Shown: one piece after another, positions 25,472 through 34,682 of the stretch
How positions within the stretch are numbered: position 1 is the stretch's first letter
Layout: the number at the start of each line of letters is the position of its first letter
DNA from: an uncultured Faecalibacterium sp.
GTDB taxonomy: Bacteria; Bacillota; Clostridia; Oscillospirales; Ruminococcaceae
DNA length: 64,000 bases
Assembly (NCBI GenBank): GCA_934561555.1
Contig: CAKTGQ010000011.1
Location: forward strand, 19,267-83,266
Direction of reading: 5' to 3'
Notes under the pieces: generated by a model
The model's input: only the letters and a program-made list of their open reading frames with translations
Told to the model about the DNA's origin: nothing
Database searches by the model: none
Translations under genes and position numbers: made by a program

Positions 25472-26644
25472 TTACGCCGCTTTCATCTTCATGATCTGCA
25501 CTGCTTCCGGCAGGATCAGCTTGCCATCCACACGTTCCTTGCTGACAAAGCCGATCAGGCCGTTGGCAGCATACAGTTCTTTCAGCTCTGCAACGCTGCG
25601 TGTCCCACGGTCGCCGATGTTGTAATAGGAGAAGTCACCGAATGCCATGACCGCTGCGCCCTTCGCAATTTTCGGCATGTAGGCGGAGGTGTACACCGGG
25701 TAACCCAGAATACGATCAGGCTCTCCTGCGGTCAGCGCAGGCTGCCACAGATAGTTGCCGTTGCTGTCCTTCAACTTCCGAATTTGCGACAGGGTCGAAT
25801 CGCTGGTGATAAATGCCGCATTTTTCCGGTACGGCCGCTTCAGCTTATACACCAGGTCGATGATTTCATCTGCCTTGATGCTGTCTGCGGCAGTCGTAAC
25901 ACCGACCTCACCGCCACCAGTGGCGTTCAAGATTCCAGTAGGCTTATTCTTGCCATCTCCGGTCAGGAATGCTTCTTCCTCGGCGTGGCCCAGAGCCTTT
26001 GCAAAACTGTTCAGCAGGTAGGTTTCCAAGTTGAACGCATTATCGTACAGCAGCTCTTCCGACACCTTTACCGCCACATGCAGCTTGTAGGCGTCCAGAA
26101 TTACCTGATTAAAAGATGCCTCTGTAAAGGTCAGAGCTTCGCCTTCTTCTACCCATGCCGCCGCAGGCTTTACGGCCGCAACATTGATCTTATGCAGGCC
26201 GGTGGTGTTGATGGTCGTTGCCAGCTTACGGAAGATATTCTCCTGCTCCAGTGCCTCGACCAGCCGGTGATCATATTCGTCCGGCACCAGATAGCCGCCG
26301 GATTCATCCTGTCCTTCACGCAGGATGTTGTCCACATCCTTGAAGTTGGTGCGCAGAGCAGTCAGGAGAGCAGCTTTATATTCATCCGATGCCCGTCCTG
26401 CCTTGCTGCCGGGCCGTGTAGTCAGCGGTGTCGCAGTCGCTCTGCGCAGGGTGTCTTCCATGCTCTGCAGCTGTTCCAGCCGTTCGATTTCCTCGCCATA
26501 ACTCTGGATGTCCTGCACCATTTTGTCGTAGGTCTTGGCATCTGCCGCCGAGATCAGGCCGTTTTCCATGCGATGGGTTTCCAAAAAATCCTTGGCGTTC
26601 TCCCATGCAGTGTTTCGTTTTTCCCGAAGTTCATTGATCGTCAT
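25472..26644 (-). CDS. HK97-type major capsid protein
   Basis: Phage-type shell protein of 390 aa. The first 75 or so residues form a coiled-coil scaffold (delta) domain rich in Glu, Lys and Gln. The HK97 fold follows from about residue 100, with GGYLVPDEYDHRLVEALEQ, EEAFLTGDGKNKPTGIL and the C-terminal GDFSYYNIGDRG strand. It follows the portal gene by 59 bp with no protease gene between them, although HK97-like systems usually need one to remove the delta domain. Part of the terminase-portal-capsid transcript. Confidence 0.9.
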   Translation of the reverse strand: MTINELREKRNTAWENAKDFLETHRMENGLISAADAKTYDKMVQDIQSYGEEIERLEQLQSMEDTLRRATATPLTTRPGSKAGRASDEYKAALLTALRTNFKDVDNILREGQDESGGYLVPDEYDHRLVEALEQENIFRKLATTINTTGLHKINVAAVKPAAAWVEEGEALTFTEASFNQVILDAYKLHVAVKVSEELLYDNAFNLETYLLNSFAKALGHAEEEAFLTGDGKNKPTGILNATGGGEVGVTTAADSIKADEIIDLVYKLKRPYRKNAAFITSDSTLSQIRKLKDSNGNYLWQPALTAGEPDRILGYPVYTSAYMPKIAKGAAVMAFGDFSYYNIGDRGTRSVAELKELYAANGLIGFVSKERVDGKLILPEAVQIMKMKAA

Positions 26645-26703
26645 AAAAATCTCCTTATTGTGTAGATATCTTGATTCAAAAGGTGTACTATAAAAGTCAG
26701 CAC

Positions 26704-27942
26704 TTACGCGCTGTCCTTTTCTCTGGGGTTTGTAGCGGCATCCGTCATCTTGATCATGTTGCCATTAACCAGATAAAGGTCGCCGCCCTGTTCTTCAGAA
26801 ATCTTATCCATATTTTCGAGTTCCCGGATATCGTTGGCGGACATCCAGCCATTTTGCCGCCCGACTGCATAACCATTCATCCGGCTCTGATAATCGCCGC
26901 GCAGCAGGCCGTCTACATTGAACTTAATGCAGTATTCTCGCTTTTCTTTCGGACTTAACAGCGATCTCGTCAATGCCTGTTCCCAGCGGCAGACCCACGG
27001 GTTCAGGGTGTACTTTACAAATTCCAGTGACTGCTGCTCAATGTTGCTGAAGGTACTGCGCTCCAAATCACCGATCATGTGCGGCGGCACATGAAAGATA
27101 CGGGCGATTTCGTCCACCTGAAACTTTCTCGTTTCCAGAAACTGCGCTTCATTCGGTGAGATGGAGATTGGAGAATAGTGCATACCTTCTTCCAAAATTG
27201 CAACTTTACCAGCATTTTTACTACCGCCATAGATGGCATTCCAGCTTTCTCGCAGCCGGGTGATATCCTTGATGGTTCCGGGATGTTCCAGCACACCGCT
27301 GGGTGCTGCACCGTTTGCGAAAAACTTTGCACCGTATTCTTCACAGGCAAGGCCCATTCCAATGCTGTTCTTTGCCATGGCGATGGGGCTGTATCCCACC
27401 AGACCATCGAAACCGAGGGCCGGAATGTGCAGCACATCCTCCGGCAGCAGATAAACGGTACCCTTTTTCATGGTATCGGCTTCTTCACTGCTACGCAGAT
27501 AAGTGTAGTAAAGCTGGCCTTTTTCATCCCGGTCGACCGACATCTGATTTGGCATCAGAGGATACAGGGCAGTCACCTGCCCTCGGCCATCCCGGATGAT
27601 CTGGCAGTAGCAGTTGCCGTACAGCAACAGGTGGGTCATGAGCGTTTCCCGGAAAACAAAGCTAGTCATCTCTGGATTCGGCTCATCATGCAGCAGGAAG
27701 TACAACGGATGGTCTACTGCCTTTTCCCTGCTGCCGTTCTTTCCGCATTTATACAGATGCAGCGGCAGCCCTGCAACACCTTCTGCAAGGATGCGCACGC
27801 AGGCGTATACAGCCGTTAACTGCATAGCAGAACGCTCATTTACATTCTTTCCTGCCGCAGTAGGACCCATCAGGAACCGATACCGACTGCTGATGGAATA
27901 ATCTTCAACTTTCGGCTTGAACAGCTGATTCCAGAAACCCAT
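26704..27942 (-). CDS. Phage portal protein (HK97 family)
   Basis: Forms the dodecameric DNA gate at one capsid vertex. The protein is 412 aa from the ATG at MGFWNQLFK, which lies behind GGGGGAGGACGAT. Typical segments include AVYACVRILAEGVAGLPLHLY and VPPHMIGDLERSTFSNIEQQ. It lies between the large terminase (14-bp gap) and capsid genes, the standard head-module order. Confidence 0.9.
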   Translation of the reverse strand: MGFWNQLFKPKVEDYSISSRYRFLMGPTAAGKNVNERSAMQLTAVYACVRILAEGVAGLPLHLYKCGKNGSREKAVDHPLYFLLHDEPNPEMTSFVFRETLMTHLLLYGNCYCQIIRDGRGQVTALYPLMPNQMSVDRDEKGQLYYTYLRSSEEADTMKKGTVYLLPEDVLHIPALGFDGLVGYSPIAMAKNSIGMGLACEEYGAKFFANGAAPSGVLEHPGTIKDITRLRESWNAIYGGSKNAGKVAILEEGMHYSPISISPNEAQFLETRKFQVDEIARIFHVPPHMIGDLERSTFSNIEQQSLEFVKYTLNPWVCRWEQALTRSLLSPKEKREYCIKFNVDGLLRGDYQSRMNGYAVGRQNGWMSANDIRELENMDKISEEQGGDLYLVNGNMIKMTDAATNPREKDSA

Positions 27943-27956
27943 ATCGTCCTCCCCCT

Positions 27957-29549
27957 TTATAGGCACAAAAGTCCTCTATCCTCGTACACAGACACGCTGC
28001 TAGTGCCGCCACAGCGCAGGGCACGGTCAAGGGCCATGACCAGAGCGACTGCGCCATCGATGCGCTCTACCGCACGAGACTTGTCCATCTTGATATTACC
28101 GGCAGGGTCCGTCCGCACCACCACATTATCCATGCACCAGCGCAGCACCGGATGCCCGCCATGCGCCAGTTCGCCGCTCAACACCAGCCGCATCAGCTGC
28201 TTCGTCGGCTCGCTCATGCTGCCAAAGCCTTGACCGAAAGGAACCATAGTAAATCCAAGGTCTGTCAGATGGGATACCATCATGGACGAATTCCATCGGT
28301 CATACGCCACTTCTTGAATATCGTACTTTTCGGAGAGGTCACTCATGAACTGGATAATGGCATCGTAATCCACCACATTACCTTCCGTGGTTTTAATAAA
28401 GTCCTGCCGTGCCCAGAGGTCATAGTTCACATGATCCCGTCGCACACGCAAATCCAGTGTTTCATCCGGAACCCAGAAATACGGAAGCACCTGATAAGGC
28501 TCACCATCCTCCTGCGGCGGAAATACCAGCACCAGCGAGGTCAGGTCAGTCGTGCTGGACAAGTCCAGCCCTGCATAACAAGGGCGGCCCTCTAACAATT
28601 GTGCATTCACAGGTACTGCGCAGGCATCCCATTTTTCCATAGGCATCCAGCGCACGGTCTGCTTTGTCCATTGGCACAAGCGTAGCTGCCGGAATACATT
28701 CTCCTCTGCCGGATTTTGCTTTGCCGAGTTGCATGCCGCCTCCAGCTTTTCGATGTCTATGGTAACGCCCAGCGATGGATTTGCTTTCTTCCACACTTCC
28801 GGGTCTGTCCAGTCAGCATCCATAGGCGCGCCGTAGATGACCGGGTAAAAAGTCGGGTCGTGCTGGCGACCATCCAGAATATCCTGTGCTTTCTGGTGTT
28901 GCTGGTAGCAGACCGAATGGATGTCATTTCCGGCAGTCGTGATGATGAACATCAGTGGCTGTTTTCGGGCATCACCGGAGCCTTTTGTCAGAACATTGAA
29001 CAGCTTATCGTTCGGCTGATTGTGCAGCTCATCAAAGCACAGGCAGTGGATAGAAAAGCCGTGCTTGGTCGGCGCATCCGCGGACAACACCTGATAAAAG
29101 CTGTTCGTTGGCTTATAAATGATCCGCTTTTGCGAATAAAGAATCTTACACCGCGCATCCAATGCTGGGCACAGCTTTACCATATCTGCCGCCACCATGA
29201 AGATGATGCTGGCCTGCTGTCGATCTGCGGCGGCACTGAACACTTCAGCACGCTGCTCGCCATCGCCGCAGGTCATGAGCAAGGCTACCGCTGCGGCCAG
29301 TTCGGTTTTTCCCTGTTTCTTCGGGCATTCTATATAGGCCGTATTGAACTGCCGATAACCGTTCGGCTTGATAACTCCAAACAGGTCCCGGATGATGCGC
29401 TCCTGCCACCCCAGAAGTTTGAATGGTTTATTATAGAAGCTGCCCTTGGTATGATGCAGGCATTCGATAAAGCTGACAGCATAATCTGCTTTCTGCTTAT
29501 CGTAATGCGAGTTTGGTGCCATCAGAAGCGTCGGGGTATAATCCTGCAA
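27957..29549 (-). CDS. Phage terminase large subunit
   Basis: DNA packaging motor and nuclease of 530 aa. The N-terminal ATPase domain shows a Walker A-like IECPKKQGKTELAA (about residues 73-86) and a Walker B region LCFDELHNQP. The C-terminal nuclease domain has the acidic sites YAGLDLSSTTDL and DYDAIIQFM. The start is TTG, 9 bp after GGGAGGG, with no better ATG. It directly follows the small subunit gene. Confidence 0.9.
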   Translation of the reverse strand: MQDYTPTLLMAPNSHYDKQKADYAVSFIECLHHTKGSFYNKPFKLLGWQERIIRDLFGVIKPNGYRQFNTAYIECPKKQGKTELAAAVALLMTCGDGEQRAEVFSAAADRQQASIIFMVAADMVKLCPALDARCKILYSQKRIIYKPTNSFYQVLSADAPTKHGFSIHCLCFDELHNQPNDKLFNVLTKGSGDARKQPLMFIITTAGNDIHSVCYQQHQKAQDILDGRQHDPTFYPVIYGAPMDADWTDPEVWKKANPSLGVTIDIEKLEAACNSAKQNPAEENVFRQLRLCQWTKQTVRWMPMEKWDACAVPVNAQLLEGRPCYAGLDLSSTTDLTSLVLVFPPQEDGEPYQVLPYFWVPDETLDLRVRRDHVNYDLWARQDFIKTTEGNVVDYDAIIQFMSDLSEKYDIQEVAYDRWNSSMMVSHLTDLGFTMVPFGQGFGSMSEPTKQLMRLVLSGELAHGGHPVLRWCMDNVVVRTDPAGNIKMDKSRAVERIDGAVALVMALDRALRCGGTSSVSVYEDRGLLCL

Positions 29550-29555
29550 AATCTA

Positions 29556-30101
29556 TCACCCTCCCGTATTTTTCTCTGCATCTCCATCTCGCGCTTTCAG
29601 CAGGCGTTCCATCAGGTCATCCTGCGGCGTTCCGTCAAAAGTCGTAGAGCAGTTTTCCTTGACGATTTGATAGATTTGATACCACAGCTGGTTGGTCTGC
29701 TTCATATAGGCCTGCGCCTGTGCCACGAACGGAGATGCCGTCACAACACCCTGTGCAGTCTTGGTGACGAAGCCATATTGCGAGTTGATGCCTTCCAGCT
29801 GCACCCACCGGGCTGCGCTCATAGCATATTGCTCCAGCAGCATCGGGTTGATGAGGGACGCACAGCCGCGCTCATTCAGCCATTGCCACGTTTCTTCGTA
29901 GATTTCAGCAGCATACAGTTCTCCCATCCGCTGCTCAGCCTTGAAATAATCCTTGATTTTCGGCATCTGTGCTGTTTCCACTTCCGGTATCTTCAGCACC
30001 GTTGCTTTCTGCCCTGCTTCAATGCGCTCGGTCAGCGGCTTCTTCTTGCGGCCTGCACCCGGCCGTGCGCCGCCACGGTTTGCGCCGTTTCGGTCTGGCA
30101 T
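29556..30101 (-). CDS. Phage terminase small subunit (P27 family)
   Basis: Recognises packaging sites and recruits the large subunit. The 181-aa protein starts MPDRNGANRGGARPGAGRKKKP, the basic Gly/Arg-rich N-terminus common to this family. The helical core with YAMSAARWVQLEGI follows. The ATG at 30101 follows GGGGGGAGAAG; an upstream in-frame ATG lies within the inverted-repeat region and lacks a site. P27-type small subunits are usually found with cos packaging and an HNH partner, as here. Confidence 0.8.
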   Translation of the reverse strand: MPDRNGANRGGARPGAGRKKKPLTERIEAGQKATVLKIPEVETAQMPKIKDYFKAEQRMGELYAAEIYEETWQWLNERGCASLINPMLLEQYAMSAARWVQLEGINSQYGFVTKTAQGVVTASPFVAQAQAYMKQTNQLWYQIYQIVKENCSTTFDGTPQDDLMERLLKARDGDAEKNTGG

Positions 30102-30118
30102 CTTCTCCCCCCGTTTCT

Positions 30119-30410
30119 GTTTGATTTCTTTGATTTTGTTTGATTTTTTCGTGTTGGAAATCAAACATTTTGAAAAATTCAAATATCAGTTTTTGTACAT
30201 ACCTGCGCAACTTTGTAGCATTTTTTGCTCTAATATTGAGCCATTTCCAGATTTTTTGAAATCCAATTTTTGTGCATGCGACTGGCCCACCGTTTTTCCA
30301 TCGTACCTACGTAGATATTTTCCCTCCTCCTTGGGATAAATCTGAGGTTTGAAAATGTTCGGTTTTTCAAAGAAAATCAAACAGAAATCAAAAATTCAAA
30401 TAAATCAAAC
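30119..30410. repeat. Inverted TTTGATTT-rich repeats upstream of the small terminase gene
   Basis: GTTTGATTT-type repeats at 30119-30147 face their inverted counterparts AAAATCAAAC...AAATCAAAC at 30373-30410, about 225 bp apart. The AT-rich space between holds no gene. Its place between the HNH and small terminase genes is where a cos or terminase-binding site would be expected. Confidence 0.4.
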
Positions 30411-30414
30411 AAAT

Positions 30415-30777
30415 TCAAACGCTGCCAGCCTCTCGCCGCATTTTATTGTGCAGTGCGGTATGATGAGAAGCACACAGGCTGCACAGATTCTCCGGCGCAT
30501 TCGTTCCGCCTTCCGCCAGCGGTATTCTGTGATGCACCAGCGTTGCTTTGATATACCGACCTTCTTCCATGCACATTTCGCAGAGCGGATGCCGTGCCAG
30601 CTGCACCGCACGGATCGTTTGCCATGCGGCGGTATGGTACCGCTCCTTGTGCGCTGGGTCACGGTAGAAACGGTTGTAGTCCCTGTCTGCTTTCTTCCGG
30701 TGCTCCGGGCAAAACTGTCCATCCGTCAGGTTTGGACAGCCGGGATACTTGCAGGGCTTCAATGGTTTTCTGGGCAT
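30415..30777 (-). CDS. HNH endonuclease
   Basis: A 120-aa nuclease with the ββα-metal fold. Zinc-binding CxxC pairs at the N-terminus (CKYPGCPNL) and centre (CEMC) frame the HNH core VHHRIPLAEGGTNAPENLCSLC and HHTALH. The ATG at 30777 follows GGAGGTGAAG. It sits beside the terminase genes, where HNH proteins assist cos cleavage in many phages and satellites. Confidence 0.88.
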   Translation of the reverse strand: MPRKPLKPCKYPGCPNLTDGQFCPEHRKKADRDYNRFYRDPAHKERYHTAAWQTIRAVQLARHPLCEMCMEEGRYIKATLVHHRIPLAEGGTNAPENLCSLCASHHTALHNKMRREAGSV

Positions 30778-31054
30778 ATGCTTCACCTCCACATACTTCC
30801 GGGCAATAGAAAAGCCCTCACAGGTTTTACCCTGCAAAGGCTTCGTTGTTGTGTTCTATTTTTGCGGACTGTCCTTTTCTCTTTGTCCAGCATAATAATA
30901 CCACACCGAAAACGCTTATGCAACCATTTCAGTCGTAACATCGTTGAACATTCGTGAATATCTGCTCTCCACTTTTTGAGAGAGCTCAATCGTTGCACAT
31001 TACCCTCAGAACATTAAATCCCCACATCCCGTTTCCTTTTTGCTCTATTTTCTT

Positions 31055-31300
31055 GTTGCCGGTGTGTTGCCAGTTAGTTTCTCACGGAGCAATCGGAAAC
31101 AATCCAGAAATCCATTTGCAATTCGTTTATTTTTCTTCTTTTCATGTCCATCCATCTCTTCTTATTGCTACTAAAAAGTAAATAGTATATAAAAGAAAAG
31201 AATATAAATAAAATAGGGTATTGACTGGCAACATTGGCAACAGTTCATTTTTAATCGTTCTATCATCAGATTTGTGTCGCCGGTGTTGCTAGTTCACTGG
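31055..31300. repeat. Iteron-like GTTGCCGGTGT repeats in a gene-free stretch
   Basis: Three related 20-25 bp copies lie in the otherwise gene-free 30.8-31.3 kb gap: GTTGCCGGTGTGTTGCCAG (31055-31073), an inverted CTGTTGCCAATGTTGCCAG (31225-31243) and GTCGCCGGTGTTGCTAG (31276-31292). They could be operators or replication-protein sites. Nothing else is recognisable between 30778 and 31325. Confidence 0.35.
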
Positions 31301-31325
31301 TCTTCGCTGTGTTTCTCCGCAATAT

Positions 31326-31757
31326 TTAGGCCGGAATCGCATCCTCCTCCGGCAGTTGTACCATCTCAAGACCTTTATTCATGAGACGATTGACATGCTG
31401 AACTGTGTAATTCATCTTCTCAGCAACTTCTTTCGTACTGAGGTTTTCAAGATAATACAGCTTCAGCACTCGGCGCATTTTCGGATCTGGCACTGTATCA
31501 ATTGCAGCATCTGCATGTGCAATCAGCTCGGCAAGATGATTCTTCTCAAAATCCAGCTTCCGTTGCTTTGCATCTTTCCGCTCCACAAGGAGCACAAACC
31601 CGGCCTGTGGGCTCCCGGAATGTCCACCTGTCTTGCAAAATGACGTACTCCCAATGCTGGTCATTCCGTCGTCAAGATATTGGACATCCTGCTTTAGGTC
31701 TTCCACACGATCTGCCTGCTTTCTGACCTGCTCCAGATATTCTTTTGCACTTATCAT
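31326..31757 (-). CDS. Sigma-70 region 4-like phage regulator (DUF1492/ArpU type)
   Basis: A 143-aa protein. The N-terminus (MISAKEYLEQVRKQADRV) is helical and matches the DUF1492 pattern. The C-terminal helix-turn-helix, VLKLYYLENLSTKEVAEKMN and VQHVNRLMNKGLE, resembles sigma factor region 4. Such proteins act as late-gene activators in Firmicute phages. The ATG at 31757 is 9 bp from AAAGG. Between the primase-helicase and packaging genes, it probably turns on the head operon. Confidence 0.75.
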   Translation of the reverse strand: MISAKEYLEQVRKQADRVEDLKQDVQYLDDGMTSIGSTSFCKTGGHSGSPQAGFVLLVERKDAKQRKLDFEKNHLAELIAHADAAIDTVPDPKMRRVLKLYYLENLSTKEVAEKMNYTVQHVNRLMNKGLEMVQLPEEDAIPA

Positions 31758-31944
31758 CGCATTTTTCCTTTCCGCCATTACTGGCCAACACTGTATTCTC
31801 CGATCTTCCATCAGGGCTTGCCCGTTAGGGGCGTGTTAGAGCAGTTTCCTATTCTTTCTATATTTCTTATAGTATAGTAGTACCACTACTTTATCAGCTT
31901 TTTCTGCTATATAAAATTTCAACCTAATATAACCTAATACTCTC

Positions 31945-34038
31945 TCAACTCGCCTTCGGCGCACCGGCGTCTTCCAGCGTATTCACATCTGCCAAGGCCG
32001 GCTTGAAATCATCGACATGGCGATAAAATCTCACATTCTTATCCATCGGCGGCAGATAATAACAACTCTTGTTGCCGGGCTTTTTGGTCATGATCCGCTC
32101 ATCTCTTTCGGCCAGTTTCTTAAGCACCTTTCCGATTTGCGATGTTGTAAGCGGCTTCAGCATAAGGTTATCTCGCACTTCAGTTACTGTATACCAATCC
32201 CACTGGCACACCGGACTATCCCACGCCAGCTTATCAAGGATCTCCGTTTCACCCGGCAGCGGCTTATTGTACTTTTCATTGTCTGCCTGTAGCTTAGTGC
32301 GTTCTTCTTCCGTCAGCCGGAATCCCTGCGGATTCGGCAGATACAGTTCCGTATACACCTGTGCCCACATCTGCTGGAACCAGCATTCCGGGAGTTCTTT
32401 CAGCTTCTGGCAATCGATTTTTGTCGGCTCAACTACCCACCAGCGTCTGCTGCCCGTTTCATCGTTCAGAAACTCCTGCGGATTGACCGTTGCACAAAAA
32501 CTGGTACGGCGCGGCTTGGTAGTAGCAACACGAGCATAAGGCTGGCGGTAGGTATCGCAGCATGCGGTAACAAATGCTTTCAACGCAAGCTGTTCACGCT
32601 TCAAGGTGCTGTCCAGCTCACCCATCTCCGCGATCCAAACGCTGGTTGCCTGGATCACTGTGTCTTTTTTGTCAAGATCGATGCTGACACCCTCTGCGAA
32701 CCACTCTGCTTTCATTGCAATTTTGGAGCAGAACAGCGTCTTACCTGCGCCCTGTGGACCACGGATGACCAGAACACCATCTGCACCGTAAGGGCTCGTT
32801 TCATCATTCAGTGCCATTGCAACACACTGATGCAGCCATTTTCTCAGATACAGGACATACGTTTTGTTTCCTGCGATGCCCAGAATCTCTGCCAGTTCTT
32901 TAAGGCGGTCGATTCCATCATATTTGGTGGACTTAAACATCTTCTCGACCGGATTATAACGGTTTTCATCCTCGATGAGTACCAGACAGTCATCCAGTGT
33001 CTGCTTAGCGCAGGGCATCCGCCGCTTTGTCAGATAATCGTTGACCAGCACCGGCAACACATTTGCAGCATTTCCCTTAGAGTGCTGCGGTGGCATGCCC
33101 TCGATTTCCACCTTTCCGGTGATCTGATTCAGCCGTACACAAACGCTCATCTTTTGCAAAATCTGTTTGATGGTATCGCTGGTAACAGGCTTCTTTCCTG
33201 CGTCATCTGCTTCTTCATACTCATCTGGGCTCAGATAGTCCGCTGATTTTTCAATCGTGCCATGGTAGAAAGCCCTCGCACTGCCCAGAATCGTTTTCAG
33301 CTCGTCATCTTCCAGCGGATCTTCGCAGCGTTCTGCTGCTTTGTAAAAGAGTGCTTCCGCCTCTGCCGTATCTCCATGCCGCTTCAGAATTTTTGCAGCA
33401 TACTTGGAAAGCGTACTGTTCCGCTCACCAGTTGGAATCGTCTCTGGCAAGACGGTTCGCTGCTCCATGAAGGCATCCAACGGTGTATCTCCGTCATAAA
33501 ACTCCACCTTGGGGTTCTCTACGCCATAAAGGAATCGCGCCATATCAAGAGCCGCCGGGTCGAAAGCCTGGAAATACTCCCGGACATCCTTTTTCAGCTT
33601 TGCAAGCCGCTTTTCGTTCGTCATGGCGTTGATAATGAAATACACATGGAACTTCGGCCGAGCGGTCTTTCCGTTCTTTTCCTTCATGTGGTTACGAGAA
33701 TAGACCACATAAAACGGAACATCCGGAAACGCCGCCCGAACATCTGCCGGTGTTTTCCACTCGCTCTCCGGAATGTCTTCTGCAAGCGGATCAGGATTTG
33801 TATTATCGCAATCCACTGGCAAGCAGTCAGCTTTTCGGAAAGTCTTCTTGCTGCGGTAACCCTTAATTGTATTTTTTCGAGTGTTCGTGCCATCCGCGTA
33901 TTCACCACAGACATGGTCGAACTGTGCAATCTTTTTCAGGTCATCCACTGTCTTGATCTCAGCTTTGAACGGATAACTGGTATTCTTTTTGTTTCCTCTT
34001 ACGCTGCTGTACTGCAGCGTGATGCTCGACAAACTCAT
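31945..34038 (-). CDS. Primase-helicase, VapE/VirE-like phage replication protein
   Basis: A 697-aa replication protein. The N-terminal third resembles an archaeo-eukaryotic-type primase, with the acidic pair CLPVDCDN, a His motif ARPKFHVYF and LDMARFLYG. The C-terminal half is a VirE/VapE-type helicase with Walker A VIRGPQGAGKTLF (near residue 420) and IAEMGELDS. The start chosen is the second of two ATGs, at good distance from AAGGAGG. This gene type is the hallmark replicase of phage satellites and some prophages. A hairpin and repeat array lies upstream. Confidence 0.82.
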   Translation of the reverse strand: MSLSSITLQYSSVRGNKKNTSYPFKAEIKTVDDLKKIAQFDHVCGEYADGTNTRKNTIKGYRSKKTFRKADCLPVDCDNTNPDPLAEDIPESEWKTPADVRAAFPDVPFYVVYSRNHMKEKNGKTARPKFHVYFIINAMTNEKRLAKLKKDVREYFQAFDPAALDMARFLYGVENPKVEFYDGDTPLDAFMEQRTVLPETIPTGERNSTLSKYAAKILKRHGDTAEAEALFYKAAERCEDPLEDDELKTILGSARAFYHGTIEKSADYLSPDEYEEADDAGKKPVTSDTIKQILQKMSVCVRLNQITGKVEIEGMPPQHSKGNAANVLPVLVNDYLTKRRMPCAKQTLDDCLVLIEDENRYNPVEKMFKSTKYDGIDRLKELAEILGIAGNKTYVLYLRKWLHQCVAMALNDETSPYGADGVLVIRGPQGAGKTLFCSKIAMKAEWFAEGVSIDLDKKDTVIQATSVWIAEMGELDSTLKREQLALKAFVTACCDTYRQPYARVATTKPRRTSFCATVNPQEFLNDETGSRRWWVVEPTKIDCQKLKELPECWFQQMWAQVYTELYLPNPQGFRLTEEERTKLQADNEKYNKPLPGETEILDKLAWDSPVCQWDWYTVTEVRDNLMLKPLTTSQIGKVLKKLAERDERIMTKKPGNKSCYYLPPMDKNVRFYRHVDDFKPALADVNTLEDAGAPKAS

Positions 34039-34225
34039 AGACATCCTCCTTCTTTTCTCGTAGGGTGTTCGTGCAGCCAGATTTTTCAGCTGTGCTTGCT
34101 ACATAATTTCAGCTTGTGTATACAATAAACTTTTCCTCTACATATCCGTACCTCCATTCTACCATGCTTCCTTTCAGATTAATGAACTCCTGGAGTTCAC
34201 ATCCCCCTTTCCACTGCCAAAAATT

Positions 34226-34586
34226 AAGGACCTTCATAAAGCGCACGATTTTCGGGCAAAAAAGAGGTATTTTGCCTACTTTTTTCACACAATCATCACA
34301 TTTGCGGTCATTTCAATTGCTTTTATGTGAACTACAAAGCAGGCAGCCTTTGCACTTGCCCACTGATCGGGGCACCTACAAAGGCCGCCTGCTTTGTAAC
34401 ACATATTCACCATATCATGCTGCCGCATGACAAATGATCAGCGACAGTCTTCCCCTGAACTGCAATAATTCCCTGACTTTCACTTTCTCCTTTCATCTGG
34501 CTCGGAAATAAAGGCCTTCACTTTGTACACCGAAATCGGGCAAAAAGGAGACACTTTTCACGTTTCTTTCACAATTTTTTAACATT
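34226..34586. other. Candidate replication origin: long hairpin flanked by 77-bp direct repeats
   Basis: Two gapless 77-bp repeats about 65% identical lie at 34226-34302 and 34510-34586, sharing CGGGCAAAAA near their centres. Between them, TACAAAGCAGGC (34333-34344) pairs perfectly with GCCTGCTTTGTA (34387-34398), and GCCTTTG with CAAAGGC inside. A smaller hairpin TCATGC/GCATGA lies at 34415-34430. No gene is present from 34039 to about 35127. Placement just upstream of a primase-helicase suggests an origin. This is inference. Confidence 0.4.
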
Positions 34587-34650
34587 CAAAGCCTTATCCA
34601 AATCTATTCACCCTACCCTTTATGTACATAGCACCTTGTGAGATAGCACG

Positions 34651-34682
34651 AAAAAAGCCGATAGGCTTTCGACCTACCGGCT
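34651..34682 (-). terminator. Minus-strand hairpin terminator in the gene-free region
   Basis: AGCCGATAGG (34656-34665) pairs with CCTACCGGCT (34673-34682) with one mismatch, followed by TTTTTT on the minus strand. I see no convincing minus-strand gene just upstream, so it may be left from a lost gene. Confidence 0.6.
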
